Shown here: positions 29,513 to 37,355 of the stretch, piece by piece | Numbering within the stretch: position 1 is the first letter of the stretch | How the letters are laid out: each line of letters begins with the position of its first letter | From: Rubrimonas sp036735545 | Lineage (GTDB): Bacteria; Pseudomonadota; Alphaproteobacteria; Rhodobacterales; Rhodobacteraceae | Assembly: GCA_036735545.1 (NCBI GenBank) | Contig: DAINOD010000005.1 | Location: 1 to 64,000, forward strand | DNA length: 64,000 nt | Direction: 5' to 3' | Program-made: the position numbers and the translations under genes | Notes under the pieces: model-generated | Seen by the model: the letters and a program-made list of their open reading frames with translations, nothing else | The model's database searches: none | What the model was told of the DNA's origin: nothing

Positions 29513-29611
29513 CATGTGATAGGGGCCAGTCCCGCTCTCTGCGGTCCGGCCCGCCTACTCACTGTCCCTCGTTCCGACTTTGCGCCCGCCTCGTGCGGGC
29601 GCCTTTTTTTT
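29513..29611 (+). ncRNA. Candidate small structured RNA or leader attenuator
   Basis: A -10-like TATGCT at 29501-29506 precedes a ~100-base GC-rich stretch that can fold: GGGCC/GGCCC enclosing a CCGC-TCTCT-GCGG hairpin, and then a strong intrinsic terminator. It ends 34 bases before the CoA-binding protein gene, so it could be a separate sRNA or a premature-termination control of the metY-phnJ operon. I cannot match it to a known family; it is not a SAM-II-type aptamer by eye. A good -35 is not visible. Confidence 0.35.
29582..29611 (+). terminator. Strong rho-independent terminator
   Basis: GCGCCCGC (29582-29589), a five-base loop, GCGGGCGC (29595-29602), then CC and a run of eight T. This is the only textbook intrinsic terminator in the window. 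It lies before the CoA-binding protein gene, so it ends a transcript started upstream of it. Confidence 0.88.
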
Positions 29612-29645
29612 GTTATGCGGGCTGCTCAGTCGGAGAACCGCACGC

Positions 29646-30137
29646 ATGACGCCAACCTACAGCCACGCCCTCCTGAAGCGCGTCCTGACCGAGACCAGGA
29701 CAATCGCTGCGGTCGGCGTCTCCAGCAACCCTGTCCGCCCGTCGAGTTACGTCACGCGCTACCTGAAGGGCAAGGGATTCCTGATCATACCCGTTAACCC
29801 TGTCTACGCCGGCCAGACGATCCTCGGCGAGACGGTCCTGCCTTCGCTCGCCGACATTCCCCCTTCCCGCGACCCCGTCGACATGGTGGAGGTGTTCCGC
29901 CGCTCCGATCAGGCGGGCGCGGTGGTGGACGAGGCGCTGGAGGTGCTGCTGGGCCGCGGCCTCAAGACAATCTGGATGCAGATCGGCGTCATCGACCATG
30001 CCGCCGCCGCGCGGGCCGAGGCGAAGGGCGTCACGGTGATCATGAACCACTGCCCCAAGATCGAACACCAACGGCTGTTCAACGAACTGCGCATCGGCGG
30101 CTTCAACACGGGCGTGCTGTCATCCAAACGTCACTAG
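29646..30137 (+). CDS. CoA-binding domain protein (YccU-like)
   Basis: The 163-residue protein is a Rossmann-type CoA-binding domain like the N-terminus of succinyl-CoA synthetase alpha: TIAAVGVSSNPVRPSSYVTRYL, IIPVNPVYAGQTILGE, PVDMVEVFRRS, IWMQIGVIDHAAAARAE and MNHCPKIEHQRL. It is often found alone and has no defined role. It stands directly before metY (44 bases), as in other alphaproteobacteria. Confidence 0.88.
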   Translation: MTPTYSHALLKRVLTETRTIAAVGVSSNPVRPSSYVTRYLKGKGFLIIPVNPVYAGQTILGETVLPSLADIPPSRDPVDMVEVFRRSDQAGAVVDEALEVLLGRGLKTIWMQIGVIDHAAAARAEAKGVTVIMNHCPKIEHQRLFNELRIGGFNTGVLSSKRH

Positions 30138-30181
30138 ACAACCCTTAGACAAAAACGCCAGACGAAGGCACGGAGGAGATC

Positions 30182-31486
30182 ATGGCGAACCGCACCTACG
30201 GCTTCGACACCCTGCAGGTCCACGCAGGCGCCAGGCCGGACCCAGCGACCGGCGCGCGTCAGACGCCGATCTACCAGAACACGGCCTATGTGTTCCGCGA
30301 CGCCGATCACGCCGCGGCGCTGTTCAACCTGCAGGAGCTGGGATTCATCTATTCCCGCCTGCTGAACCCCACGGTCGCCGTGCTCGCCGAGCGCGTGGCG
30401 ACGCTGGAAGGCGGCGTCGGCGCGGTCGCGTGCGCGTCCGGCCACGCGGCGCAGGTGATGGCGCTTTTCCCCCTGATGGGGCCGGGCGACAATTTCGTCG
30501 CCTCGACAAGGCTCTACGGCGGGTCGATCAACCAGTTCAACCATGCGTTCAAGCACTTCGGCTGGTCGGTGCGCTTCGTCGACTTCGAGGACCTCGCCGC
30601 GGTTAAGGCGGCCATCGACGACCGCACCCGCGCCGTCTTCTGCGAGTCCATCGCCAACCCCGGCGGCTACATCACCGATCTCGAGGCGGCCTCCGGCGTC
30701 GCCAGGGCGGCGGGCCTGCCGCTGATCGTCGACAACACCACGGCCACCCCGTACCTGTGCCGCCCCTTCGAGCACGGCGCCGACATCGTGGTGCATTCGA
30801 CCACCAAGTATCTCTGCGGCCATGCGACCTCGATGGGCGGCATGGTGGTGGACAGCGGGACCTTCGACTGGTCGGCCTCGGGCAAGTTTCCCGCGCTGTC
30901 GGAGCCCTGCGCGAGCTATCACGGGCTGAAGTTCCATGAGACCTTCGGCAATCTCGCGTTCACCTTCTTCGGCATCGCGGTGACGCTGCGCGATCTCGGC
31001 ATGTGCCAGGCGCCCATGAACGCCTTCGAGACGCTGATCGGCGTCGAGACGCTGTCCCTGCGCATGGACCGACACTGCGCCAACGCGCTGGCGGTCGCCT
31101 CGTGGCTGGAGGGTCACCCGGCGGTCAGCTTCGTCAGCTACGCCGGCCTGCCCTCCAGCCCCTGGGCGGCGCGGGCGAAGAAGTATTGCCCCAAGGGCGC
31201 CAGCGGCATCTTCACCTTCGGCCTGAAGGGCGGCTACGACGCGGGCGTGAAGCTGGTGGACAGCGTGGAGTTGTTCAGCCACCTCGCCAATCTCGGCGAC
31301 GCGCGCTCGCTGATCATCCACCCGGCCTCGACCACGCACCGCCAACTCACCCCCGAGCAGCAGAAGGCGGCCAACGCCGGACCAGAGGTGATCCGCCTCT
31401 CGATCGGCATCGAGGACCCGGCCGACCTCATGGCCGATCTCGACCAGGCGCTGGCGGCCTCGGCCGGCGCGATGGCGGCCGAGTGA
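30182..31486 (+). CDS. metY: O-acetylhomoserine aminocarboxypropyltransferase (sulfhydrylase)
   Basis: The 434-residue PLP enzyme makes homocysteine from O-acetylhomoserine and sulfide in direct-sulfurylation methionine synthesis. It shows the Cys/Met-metabolism fold with ALEGGVGAVACASGHAAQ-type block, LIVDNTTATPYLCRP, and the PLP lysine at residue 209 in VHSTTKYLCGH. A GGAG ribosome site precedes ATG 30182. Its stop overlaps the phnJ start by one base, so methionine synthesis is translationally tied to a SAM-using C-P lyase subunit. Confidence 0.93.
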   Translation: MANRTYGFDTLQVHAGARPDPATGARQTPIYQNTAYVFRDADHAAALFNLQELGFIYSRLLNPTVAVLAERVATLEGGVGAVACASGHAAQVMALFPLMGPGDNFVASTRLYGGSINQFNHAFKHFGWSVRFVDFEDLAAVKAAIDDRTRAVFCESIANPGGYITDLEAASGVARAAGLPLIVDNTTATPYLCRPFEHGADIVVHSTTKYLCGHATSMGGMVVDSGTFDWSASGKFPALSEPCASYHGLKFHETFGNLAFTFFGIAVTLRDLGMCQAPMNAFETLIGVETLSLRMDRHCANALAVASWLEGHPAVSFVSYAGLPSSPWAARAKKYCPKGASGIFTFGLKGGYDAGVKLVDSVELFSHLANLGDARSLIIHPASTTHRQLTPEQQKAANAGPEVIRLSIGIEDPADLMADLDQALAASAGAMAAE

Positions 31487-32346
31487 TGCGCGACGCGGCG
31501 GATCATCAGGGCGAACCGGCTGTCGAGGGCTACAATTTCGCCTACCTCGACGAGGACACCAAGCGCATGATCCGCCGCGGCCTGCTGAAGGCGGTGGCGA
31601 TCCCCGGCTATCAGGTGCCTTTCGCCAGCCGCGAGATGCCGATGCCCTATGGCTGGGGCACCGGAGGGGTGCAGGTGACCGCCGCGATCCTGACGCCCGA
31701 GGACGTGCTGAAGGTGATCGACCAGGGCTCCGACGACACCACCAACGCCGTCTCGATCCGCGGCTTCTTCCGCAAGACCGCCGGCGTCGCCACCACCGAG
31801 AGCACGGCCGAGGCCACGATCATCCAGACCCGCCACCGGATTCCCGAGCTGCCCCTCATGGCGGGGCAGATCATCGTCTATCAGGTGCCGCAGCCAGAAC
31901 CGCTGCGCTTCCTCGAGCCGCGGGAGACCGAGACGCGGGCGATGCACGCGCTCGAGGAGTATGGCCTGATGCACGTCAAGCTCTACGAGGACATCGCCCG
32001 CCACGGCCGCATCGCGACCTCCTACGACTATCCGGTGCTGGTGGCGGGGCGCTACGTGATGAACCCCTCTCCGATCCCGAAGTTCGACAACCCCAAGATG
32101 GACGACTGCCCCGCCCTGCAACTGTTCGGCGCCGGGCGCGAGCAGCGGCTCTACGCGATCCCGCCGCACACCCGCGTCGTCAGCCTCGATTTCGACGATC
32201 ACCCCTTCGAACGCGGCGGTGCTGCGGGCGCCTGCGCGCTCTGCGGCTCGACCGGGGTCTACCTCGATGAGATCGTCACCGACGACCGCGGCGGGCGCAT
32301 GTTCGCCTGCTCCGACACCGACCACTGCGCGCGCCGACGTGCTTAG
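31486..32346 (+). CDS. phnJ: Alpha-D-ribose 1-methylphosphonate 5-phosphate C-P lyase PhnJ
   Basis: PhnJ is the radical-SAM iron-sulfur subunit that breaks the carbon-phosphorus bond of alkylphosphonates. The 286 residues are full length and keep every key feature: the glycyl-radical glycine at residue 41 in AIPGYQVP, REMPMPYGWGTGG, and the four cysteines 250, 253, 275 and 281 spaced C-x2-C-x21-C-x5-C. No phnG, phnH, phnI, phnK or phnM lies in the window, although E. coli PhnJ works only in a GHIJ core complex. It overlaps metY by one base and corA by eight. Confidence 0.95.
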   Translation: MRDAADHQGEPAVEGYNFAYLDEDTKRMIRRGLLKAVAIPGYQVPFASREMPMPYGWGTGGVQVTAAILTPEDVLKVIDQGSDDTTNAVSIRGFFRKTAGVATTESTAEATIIQTRHRIPELPLMAGQIIVYQVPQPEPLRFLEPRETETRAMHALEEYGLMHVKLYEDIARHGRIATSYDYPVLVAGRYVMNPSPIPKFDNPKMDDCPALQLFGAGREQRLYAIPPHTRVVSLDFDDHPFERGGAAGACALCGSTGVYLDEIVTDDRGGRMFACSDTDHCARRRA

Positions 32347-33319
32347 GCTATACGCCCACGAGAACGGCAAGCTGCTGTGCCGGGTGAACGTGACGCCGCA
32401 GGACGGCTGGCTCGACGGCGTGGCGTGGGTGGACCTCCTCGCGCCGACCGCGCTGGAGGAGACGGCGGTGGCGCAGGCGCTGGGCCTCGCGCTGCCGACG
32501 CGCGAGGACCTTGAGGAGATCGAGATCTCCAGCCGCCTCTATGTCGAGGACGGCGCCGCCTTCATGACCGCGCTGCTGCCATCCGACACCGACTCCGACG
32601 CGCCGAAGCTGGGCCCGGTCGCCTTCATCCTGACCGGCGACCGGCTGGTGACGCTGCGCCACCACGAACCGAAACCCTTCGCCACCTTCCCCGCCCGCGC
32701 CGAGAAGGGCGCGCCCGGCTGCTCGACGGGCGACGCGGTGATGCTGCTGCTGGTCGAGGCGGCCGTGGACCGGCTGGCCGACATCCTCGAGCGCACCGGG
32801 CGTGAGGTGGACCGGCTCTCTCGCGGCATCTTCGGCATCGGGCGCGAAGGCGAGGAGGGCGGCGGCGACTTCCGCGCCGTGCTGAGCGAGCTTGGCCGCA
32901 AGGACGACCTGATCTCCAAGGCGCGCGACAGCCTCGTGACGCTGGAGCGGCTGTTCGGCTTCTTCACCCAGGTCCAGGCGCAGCGCGGCGCGGCGAAGGA
33001 GAACCGGGCGCGGCTCAAGACGCTGATCCGCGACGCCCATTCGCTGACCGAACATGCCGACTTCCAGGCCCAGAAGATCACCTTCCTGCTGGACGCCACG
33101 CTGGGCCTGATCAACATCGAGCAGAGCAAGATCATCAAGATCGTGTCGGTCGCCGCGCTGGTTTTCCTGCCGCCGACGGTGATCGCGTCGATCTACGGGA
33201 TGAATTTCGAGGTCATGCCCGAACTGGGCTGGGCCTACGGCTATCCGATGGCGTTGGGGCTGATGGTGCTGTCGGGCGTCCTGCCCTACCTGTTCTTCAA
33301 GACGCGAGGCTGGCTGTGA
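32339..33319 (+). CDS. corA: CorA family divalent metal ion transporter
   Basis: The 326-residue protein has a long cytoplasmic funnel domain and two C-terminal membrane spans (IVSVAALVFLPPTVIASI and YPMALGLMVLSGVLPYLFF) separated by the YGMNFEVMP selectivity loop. CorA-type channels move Mg2+, Co2+, Ni2+ or Zn2+. The GTG start at 32339 lies inside phnJ (8-base overlap) and the stop overlaps phnL, so it sits where phnK would be expected. Its link to phosphonate metabolism is unknown. Confidence 0.92.
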   Translation: MLRLYAHENGKLLCRVNVTPQDGWLDGVAWVDLLAPTALEETAVAQALGLALPTREDLEEIEISSRLYVEDGAAFMTALLPSDTDSDAPKLGPVAFILTGDRLVTLRHHEPKPFATFPARAEKGAPGCSTGDAVMLLLVEAAVDRLADILERTGREVDRLSRGIFGIGREGEEGGGDFRAVLSELGRKDDLISKARDSLVTLERLFGFFTQVQAQRGAAKENRARLKTLIRDAHSLTEHADFQAQKITFLLDATLGLINIEQSKIIKIVSVAALVFLPPTVIASIYGMNFEVMPELGWAYGYPMALGLMVLSGVLPYLFFKTRGWL

Positions 33320-34011
33320 GCGCGATGATCGTCGTCGAGGACGCCGCCAAGGCCTTCACCCTGCACAATCAGGGCGGGACGCGCATCGAGGTGCTGAGCG
33401 ACGTCGCGCTGAGCGTGGCGGCGGGCGAATGCGTGGCGCTGACCGGCGAATCGGGCGCCGGCAAGTCGACGCTGATGCGCATGATCTACGGCAACTACCT
33501 TGCCGCGCGCGGGTCCATCCGTGTGCGCCACGGCGAGGGCTGGGTCGACGTCGCGCGGGCCGAGCCGCAGGCGATCATGGCGCTGCGCCGTCGCTCGCTG
33601 GGCTACGTCTCGCAGTTCCTGCGCGTCGTGCCCCGGGTGCCGACGCTCGACGTGGTGGCCGAGCCGCTGACCGCGCTGGGCGCGCCCGTCGCGCAGGCGC
33701 GCGAGCGGGCGGCGGCGCTCCTTGAGCGACTGCGGGTGCGGCGCGAGTTGTGGACATTGTCGCCCACGACCTTCTCAGGCGGCGAGCAGCAGCGCGTGAA
33801 CATCGCCCGCGGCTTCGCGCACCCCTACCCCGCGCTTCTGCTCGACGAGCCGACCGCCTCGCTCGACGCCCAGAACCGCGAGACGGTGCTGACGCTGATC
33901 GAGGAGGCCAAGGCGCGCGGCGCGGCCATCGTCGGCATCTTCCACGACGCAGCCGCCCGCGCCCGCGTCGCGGACCGGGAATTCCGAGTAGGGACGGCGC
34001 GCGCGGCCTGA
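33316..34011 (+). CDS. phnL: Phosphonate C-P lyase system ATP-binding protein PhnL
   Basis: PhnL is an ABC-type ATPase of the C-P lyase machinery that is not part of a transporter. The 231-residue protein shows Walker A GESGAGKST, the LGYVSQFLRVVPRVPTLDVVAEPL segment characteristic of PhnL in outline, signature FSGGEQQRVNIARGF and Walker B LLLDEPTASLD. It starts at a GTG overlapping the corA stop (GTGA). It ends the metY-phnJ-corA-phnL chain. Confidence 0.92.
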   Translation: MSAMIVVEDAAKAFTLHNQGGTRIEVLSDVALSVAAGECVALTGESGAGKSTLMRMIYGNYLAARGSIRVRHGEGWVDVARAEPQAIMALRRRSLGYVSQFLRVVPRVPTLDVVAEPLTALGAPVAQARERAAALLERLRVRRELWTLSPTTFSGGEQQRVNIARGFAHPYPALLLDEPTASLDAQNRETVLTLIEEAKARGAAIVGIFHDAAARARVADREFRVGTARAA

Positions 34012-34014
34012 CGC

Positions 34015-34272
34015 TCAGCGCCGCCGGCGGCGCCGCGGTGTCGGCGCGCGCTCCACGCCCTCGCGCAGGACCATGGTCATCGGGTGGTCCGGGTGGGCCG
34101 GCGCGTAGGTCGCGAGTAGCGCGGCGAGAGCGGCTGGCGCATCGGCGCCCGGCGCAAGCCCCAGCGCCCAATCCAGAAAGATAGACCGGCACTCCAGCGC
34201 GCCGATCCCCTCGATCGCATAGGCTTCCCGGATCAGGCCGCGCGGGTCCGGCGCGACGTCCTCCGCGCTCAC
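34015..34272 (-). CDS. Conserved hypothetical protein
   Basis: The 85-residue product has a well-formed core, PRGLIREAYAIEGIGALECRSIFLDWALGL followed by YAPAHPDHPMTMVLREGVE (split here only for description), and an arginine-rich tail. I recall very similar short proteins in Rhodobacteraceae, but no function. The GTG at 34272 is the most plausible start; no ATG lies close to the conserved core. It converges with phnL. Confidence 0.65.
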   Translation of the reverse strand: MSAEDVAPDPRGLIREAYAIEGIGALECRSIFLDWALGLAPGADAPAALAALLATYAPAHPDHPMTMVLREGVERAPTPRRRRRR

Positions 34273-34540
34273 GGGCGGGCCGGGGCCGCGTCCGGGCCGG
34301 TTGGCGCGAAAGCTCCTAGGAAGGTCATGGCTTACACCCCGCCCGACGCACCGCCTGCAAATAGAGTGGTTCTGGGGCGCGGCGACGGCAAGAGCGGAAA
34401 AGCGCTGCCGGAAAGCCGATGCGACGTAGTCATCTCTGCCCACCGCGGAGCACTACCGCCCCTGTCAGGGCGAGCGTGGAGCGACGCCGAGGCGGTCCGT
34501 TTTCATTCTATCGGAGATGCGAAGCGGCGGGGCCTCGGGG

Positions 34541-34616
<76 letters not shown>

Positions 34617-34701
34617 GGAGAGTCCCGCCGTTTCGGTGCGCGGGGTATAGGCGGGCGCGGCGCGAGGCGCAAGGCCTCTCGCCGCACCCGCCCTGCCCCG
34701 C

Positions 34702-35136
34702 CTAGGGCCGCAGGTCCTCGTCGTCCTTGTCCTCGACCAGATCGCCCAGATCGTCGGCGGCCTCGTCCTCGTCGTCCTCGAGCAGCACGTCGTCATCCAC
34801 CTCGATGGCGTCGTCCTCGTCCTCGACGTCGACATCCGTCGTGGCGGCCGGCGTCTTGGCGACGTCCTCCTCGGAATCGTCGACGATGAGCGCGTCGTCC
34901 TCGTCCTCGTCGTCGACGAGCGCGACGTCGTCGTCCTCCATCTCCTCGTCGGGGTCCACGACCTTGGCGACGGGCGCGACGCGCGGGGCGGCGCGCAGGC
35001 GCTTCACGCGGGTCAGCGCCTCAACCTCGAAGACCGCGCCGCATTCGGGGCACGCGATCGGATCGTGGTTGAGGTCGTAGAACCGTGCGCCGCAGCTCAA
35101 GCACTGGCGCTTCACGCCCCATTCAGGTTTCGCCAT
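34702..35136 (-). CDS. TIGR02300 family zinc-ribbon protein with acidic tail
   Basis: The 144-residue protein starts with a zinc ribbon (MAKPEWGVKRQCLSCGARFYDLNHDPIACPECG in outline, two CxxC pairs) with the FYDLN block that names the family, and then becomes a long Asp/Glu-rich tail from residue 60 on. The family is widespread in alphaproteobacteria and uncharacterised. The acidic tail may bind cations or mimic nucleic acid. Confidence 0.9.
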   Translation of the reverse strand: MAKPEWGVKRQCLSCGARFYDLNHDPIACPECGAVFEVEALTRVKRLRAAPRVAPVAKVVDPDEEMEDDDVALVDDEDEDDALIVDDSEEDVAKTPAATTDVDVEDEDDAIEVDDDVLLEDDEDEAADDLGDLVEDKDDEDLRP

Positions 35137-35225
35137 GGCCGTCCTCTGCGCACCTGCCCACGAAAGACCGCCGCACTGCCACAGGCCCCCGCCCCTGTCA
35201 AAGGGCGCGCTGCGGCGACGAGCCT

Positions 35226-35243
35226 CTTTCGCAGGTGCGAAAG
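35226..35243. promoter_or_regulatory. Perfect palindrome upstream of phaZ
   Basis: CTTTCGCA-GG-TGCGAAAG is a perfect 8+8 inverted repeat in the 175-base divergent region, 69 bases before the phaZ start. It is a likely repressor or activator site. PHA genes in this group are controlled by PhaR, which prefers TGC-rich DNA, so PhaR is a candidate; this is inference. Confidence 0.5.
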
Positions 35244-35311
35244 TTTCTTGCCGGCCTATCCCCCCGAGAGTAACAGTTCGGAGTCATGTCCGATCCGGGG
35301 GTTGCGTCGCG

Positions 35312-36565
35312 GTGCTCTACCACGCCTACGAGTTGACCCACGCCGCCGTTTCTCCATTCCGGGCCGTGGCGCAAATGAGCGCGAACGCTCTGCGCAACCC
35401 CGTGAACCCGCTCTCCGAGACGCTCGGCTTCCGCGCCTCGGCGGCCGCCTTCGAGATGTTCGTCAACGCGACGCGGCGCTATGGCAAGCCCGAGTTCGGC
35501 ATCGAGTCTGTCGAGCTTTCGGGCGAAGTCGCGCCGGTCGAGGAGGAGGTCGTCCTCCGCAAGCCGTTCTGCGATCTGCTGCGCTTCCGCCGCCGCTCCA
35601 CGCTGGCGCAGGCGCGCAACGACCCCAGGGTGCTGGTGATCGCGCCGATGTCGGGGCACTTCGCCACGCTCTTGCGCGGCACGGTCGAGGCGATGCTGCC
35701 CGAGCACGACGTCTACATCACCGACTGGGTCGACGCGCGCAACGTGCCGCTGTCGCGGGGCAAGTTCGACCTAGAGGACTACGTCGATTACCTGCGCGAG
35801 TTCTGCGAGTTTCTTGCGCAGGACGGCGAGCGCCCGGCGGTCATGGGAGTCTGCCAGCCCGGAGTGCCCGCGCTGGCCGCCGCCGCGCTGATGAGCGAGG
35901 ACCGCGCGCCCTTCCGCCCGGCCTCTCTGGTGCTGATGGGCTCGCCCATCGACACCCGCATCAGCCCGACCGAACCGAACGTGCTGGCCACCACCCGGCC
36001 CCTGAGCTGGTTCGAGAAAAACTGCATCACCACCGTGCCGTTCCCGAACCCCGGCTTCATGCGGCGGGTCTATCCCGGCTTTCTGCAATTGTCGGGCTTC
36101 ATGTCGATGAACCTCGATCGCCACGTCGACGCCCACGTCAAGCAGTTCCGCAATCTCGTGCGCGGCGACGGCGACAGCGCGGCGGCCCATCGCACCTTCT
36201 ACGACGAATATCTCGCGGTCATGGATCTGACCGCGGAGTTCTATCTGCAGACGGTCGAGAACGTTTTCCAGAAACATCTGCTGCCCAAGAACGAACTCAT
36301 GCACGGCGACCGCCGCGTCGACCTCGGCGCGATCACCGACGTCGCGCTGATGGCGATCGAGGGCGAGGCCGACGACATCACCGGCCGCGGCCAGACCGAA
36401 GCGGCGCTGGACCTCTGCACGAACCTGCCGCGTGAGAAGAAGGCCAGCTACATCCAGGCCAAGGTCGGCCATTACGGCGTCTTCAACGGCAGCCGATGGC
36501 GCCAGCACATCCAGCCGCGCGTGCGCGACTTCATCCGCGCCAAGCGCGCCTGGGTCCGCGGGTGA
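35312..36565 (+). CDS. phaZ: Intracellular polyhydroxyalkanoate depolymerase
   Basis: The 417-residue enzyme mobilises stored polyhydroxybutyrate. It begins at a GTG with the family opening LYHAYELTHAAVSPFRA, and carries the cysteine-type active site at residue 181 in VMGVCQPGVPALAAA, TDWVDARNVPL, and late EGEADDI and KVGHYGVFNGSRW blocks with catalytic Asp and His. Length and layout fit the cytoplasmic Ralstonia/Rhizobium class. In many Rhodobacterales phaC is divergent from it; here a TIGR02300 gene takes that place. Confidence 0.93.
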   Translation: MLYHAYELTHAAVSPFRAVAQMSANALRNPVNPLSETLGFRASAAAFEMFVNATRRYGKPEFGIESVELSGEVAPVEEEVVLRKPFCDLLRFRRRSTLAQARNDPRVLVIAPMSGHFATLLRGTVEAMLPEHDVYITDWVDARNVPLSRGKFDLEDYVDYLREFCEFLAQDGERPAVMGVCQPGVPALAAAALMSEDRAPFRPASLVLMGSPIDTRISPTEPNVLATTRPLSWFEKNCITTVPFPNPGFMRRVYPGFLQLSGFMSMNLDRHVDAHVKQFRNLVRGDGDSAAAHRTFYDEYLAVMDLTAEFYLQTVENVFQKHLLPKNELMHGDRRVDLGAITDVALMAIEGEADDITGRGQTEAALDLCTNLPREKKASYIQAKVGHYGVFNGSRWRQHIQPRVRDFIRAKRAWVRG

Positions 36566-37281
36566 AGGGCGCGCGACGGATGGGAGAGGTCATCCGTCTC
36601 GACGACCCCGACATCGCGGTGCGCTTCTCCCGTTCCGCCCGTGCGCGGCGCTTCACGCTGTCGCTGCGCGCAGGCGAGGCGCGCCTGACCGCGCCCGTGC
36701 AGGCGCGCGAGAGCGAGGTGCGCCAGTTCCTGCTGCGCCAGACCGACTGGCTGCGCGACACGCTGGCCCGCGCGCCGGTCCCCGAGATCGTCTGCGTCGG
36801 CGCGCGTCTGCCCGTGGCCGGCGAGATCGTGGAGATCATCGCCTCGGGTCGCGCGCGCGGTCCCTGCCGTCTGCGCGACGGCGCGCTGGAGGCGCCGGCG
36901 ACCGCTACGGGCGCGGCCGTCGCGGCCTTCCTCAAGGCGCGCGCGCAGGGAGTGCTGGCGCCCGCGGCCCACGCCGCCGCCGCGGCGCTGGGGCGGAAGG
37001 TCGGACGGATCAGCCTGCGCGACACCCGTTCGCGCTGGGGCTCCTGCACGACGCGGGGCGATCTGTCCTTCAGCTGGCGCCTCGCCATGGCCCCGCCCGA
37101 CGTCGCCAGCTACGTCGCGATCCACGAGGCGGCGCATCTGGTGGAGATGAACCACGGGCCCGATTTCTGGAGGCTGGTCTCGCGCCTGCGCCCCGACTAC
37201 CGCATCCAGCGCGCCTGGCTGCGCAGCGAGGGCGCCGCGCTGCACCGCTGGCGCTTCGGCGGGATCGAGCCGACCGCCTGA
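36562..37281 (+). CDS. YgjP-like (DUF45) M48-type metallopeptidase
   Basis: The 239-residue protein has the DUF45 layout: ARRFTLSLRAGEARLTAP, then SLRDTRSRWGSCTTRGDLSFSWRL in outline, and the zinc site HEAAHLVEMNHGPDFW (HExxH plus a downstream His). Members are soluble metallopeptidases with an unknown target, some linked to restriction systems. The GTG at 36562 overlaps the phaZ stop; ATG 36580 is possible. Confidence 0.85.
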   Translation: MKGARRMGEVIRLDDPDIAVRFSRSARARRFTLSLRAGEARLTAPVQARESEVRQFLLRQTDWLRDTLARAPVPEIVCVGARLPVAGEIVEIIASGRARGPCRLRDGALEAPATATGAAVAAFLKARAQGVLAPAAHAAAAALGRKVGRISLRDTRSRWGSCTTRGDLSFSWRLAMAPPDVASYVAIHEAAHLVEMNHGPDFWRLVSRLRPDYRIQRAWLRSEGAALHRWRFGGIEPTA

Positions 37282-37355
37282 GGGCGCTTGACCGCGTTGC
37301 GCAGAAGCCCGACCCCTTGCCGCCAGCCCCGGACGATCCGAAGGGAGGCGCGCGC

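Noticed and set aside
34720..34960. A GTC/CTC-rich repetitive DNA stretch that looks like a short tandem repeat.
   Set aside because: It simply encodes the Asp/Glu-rich tail of the TIGR02300-type protein and has no fixed repeat unit.
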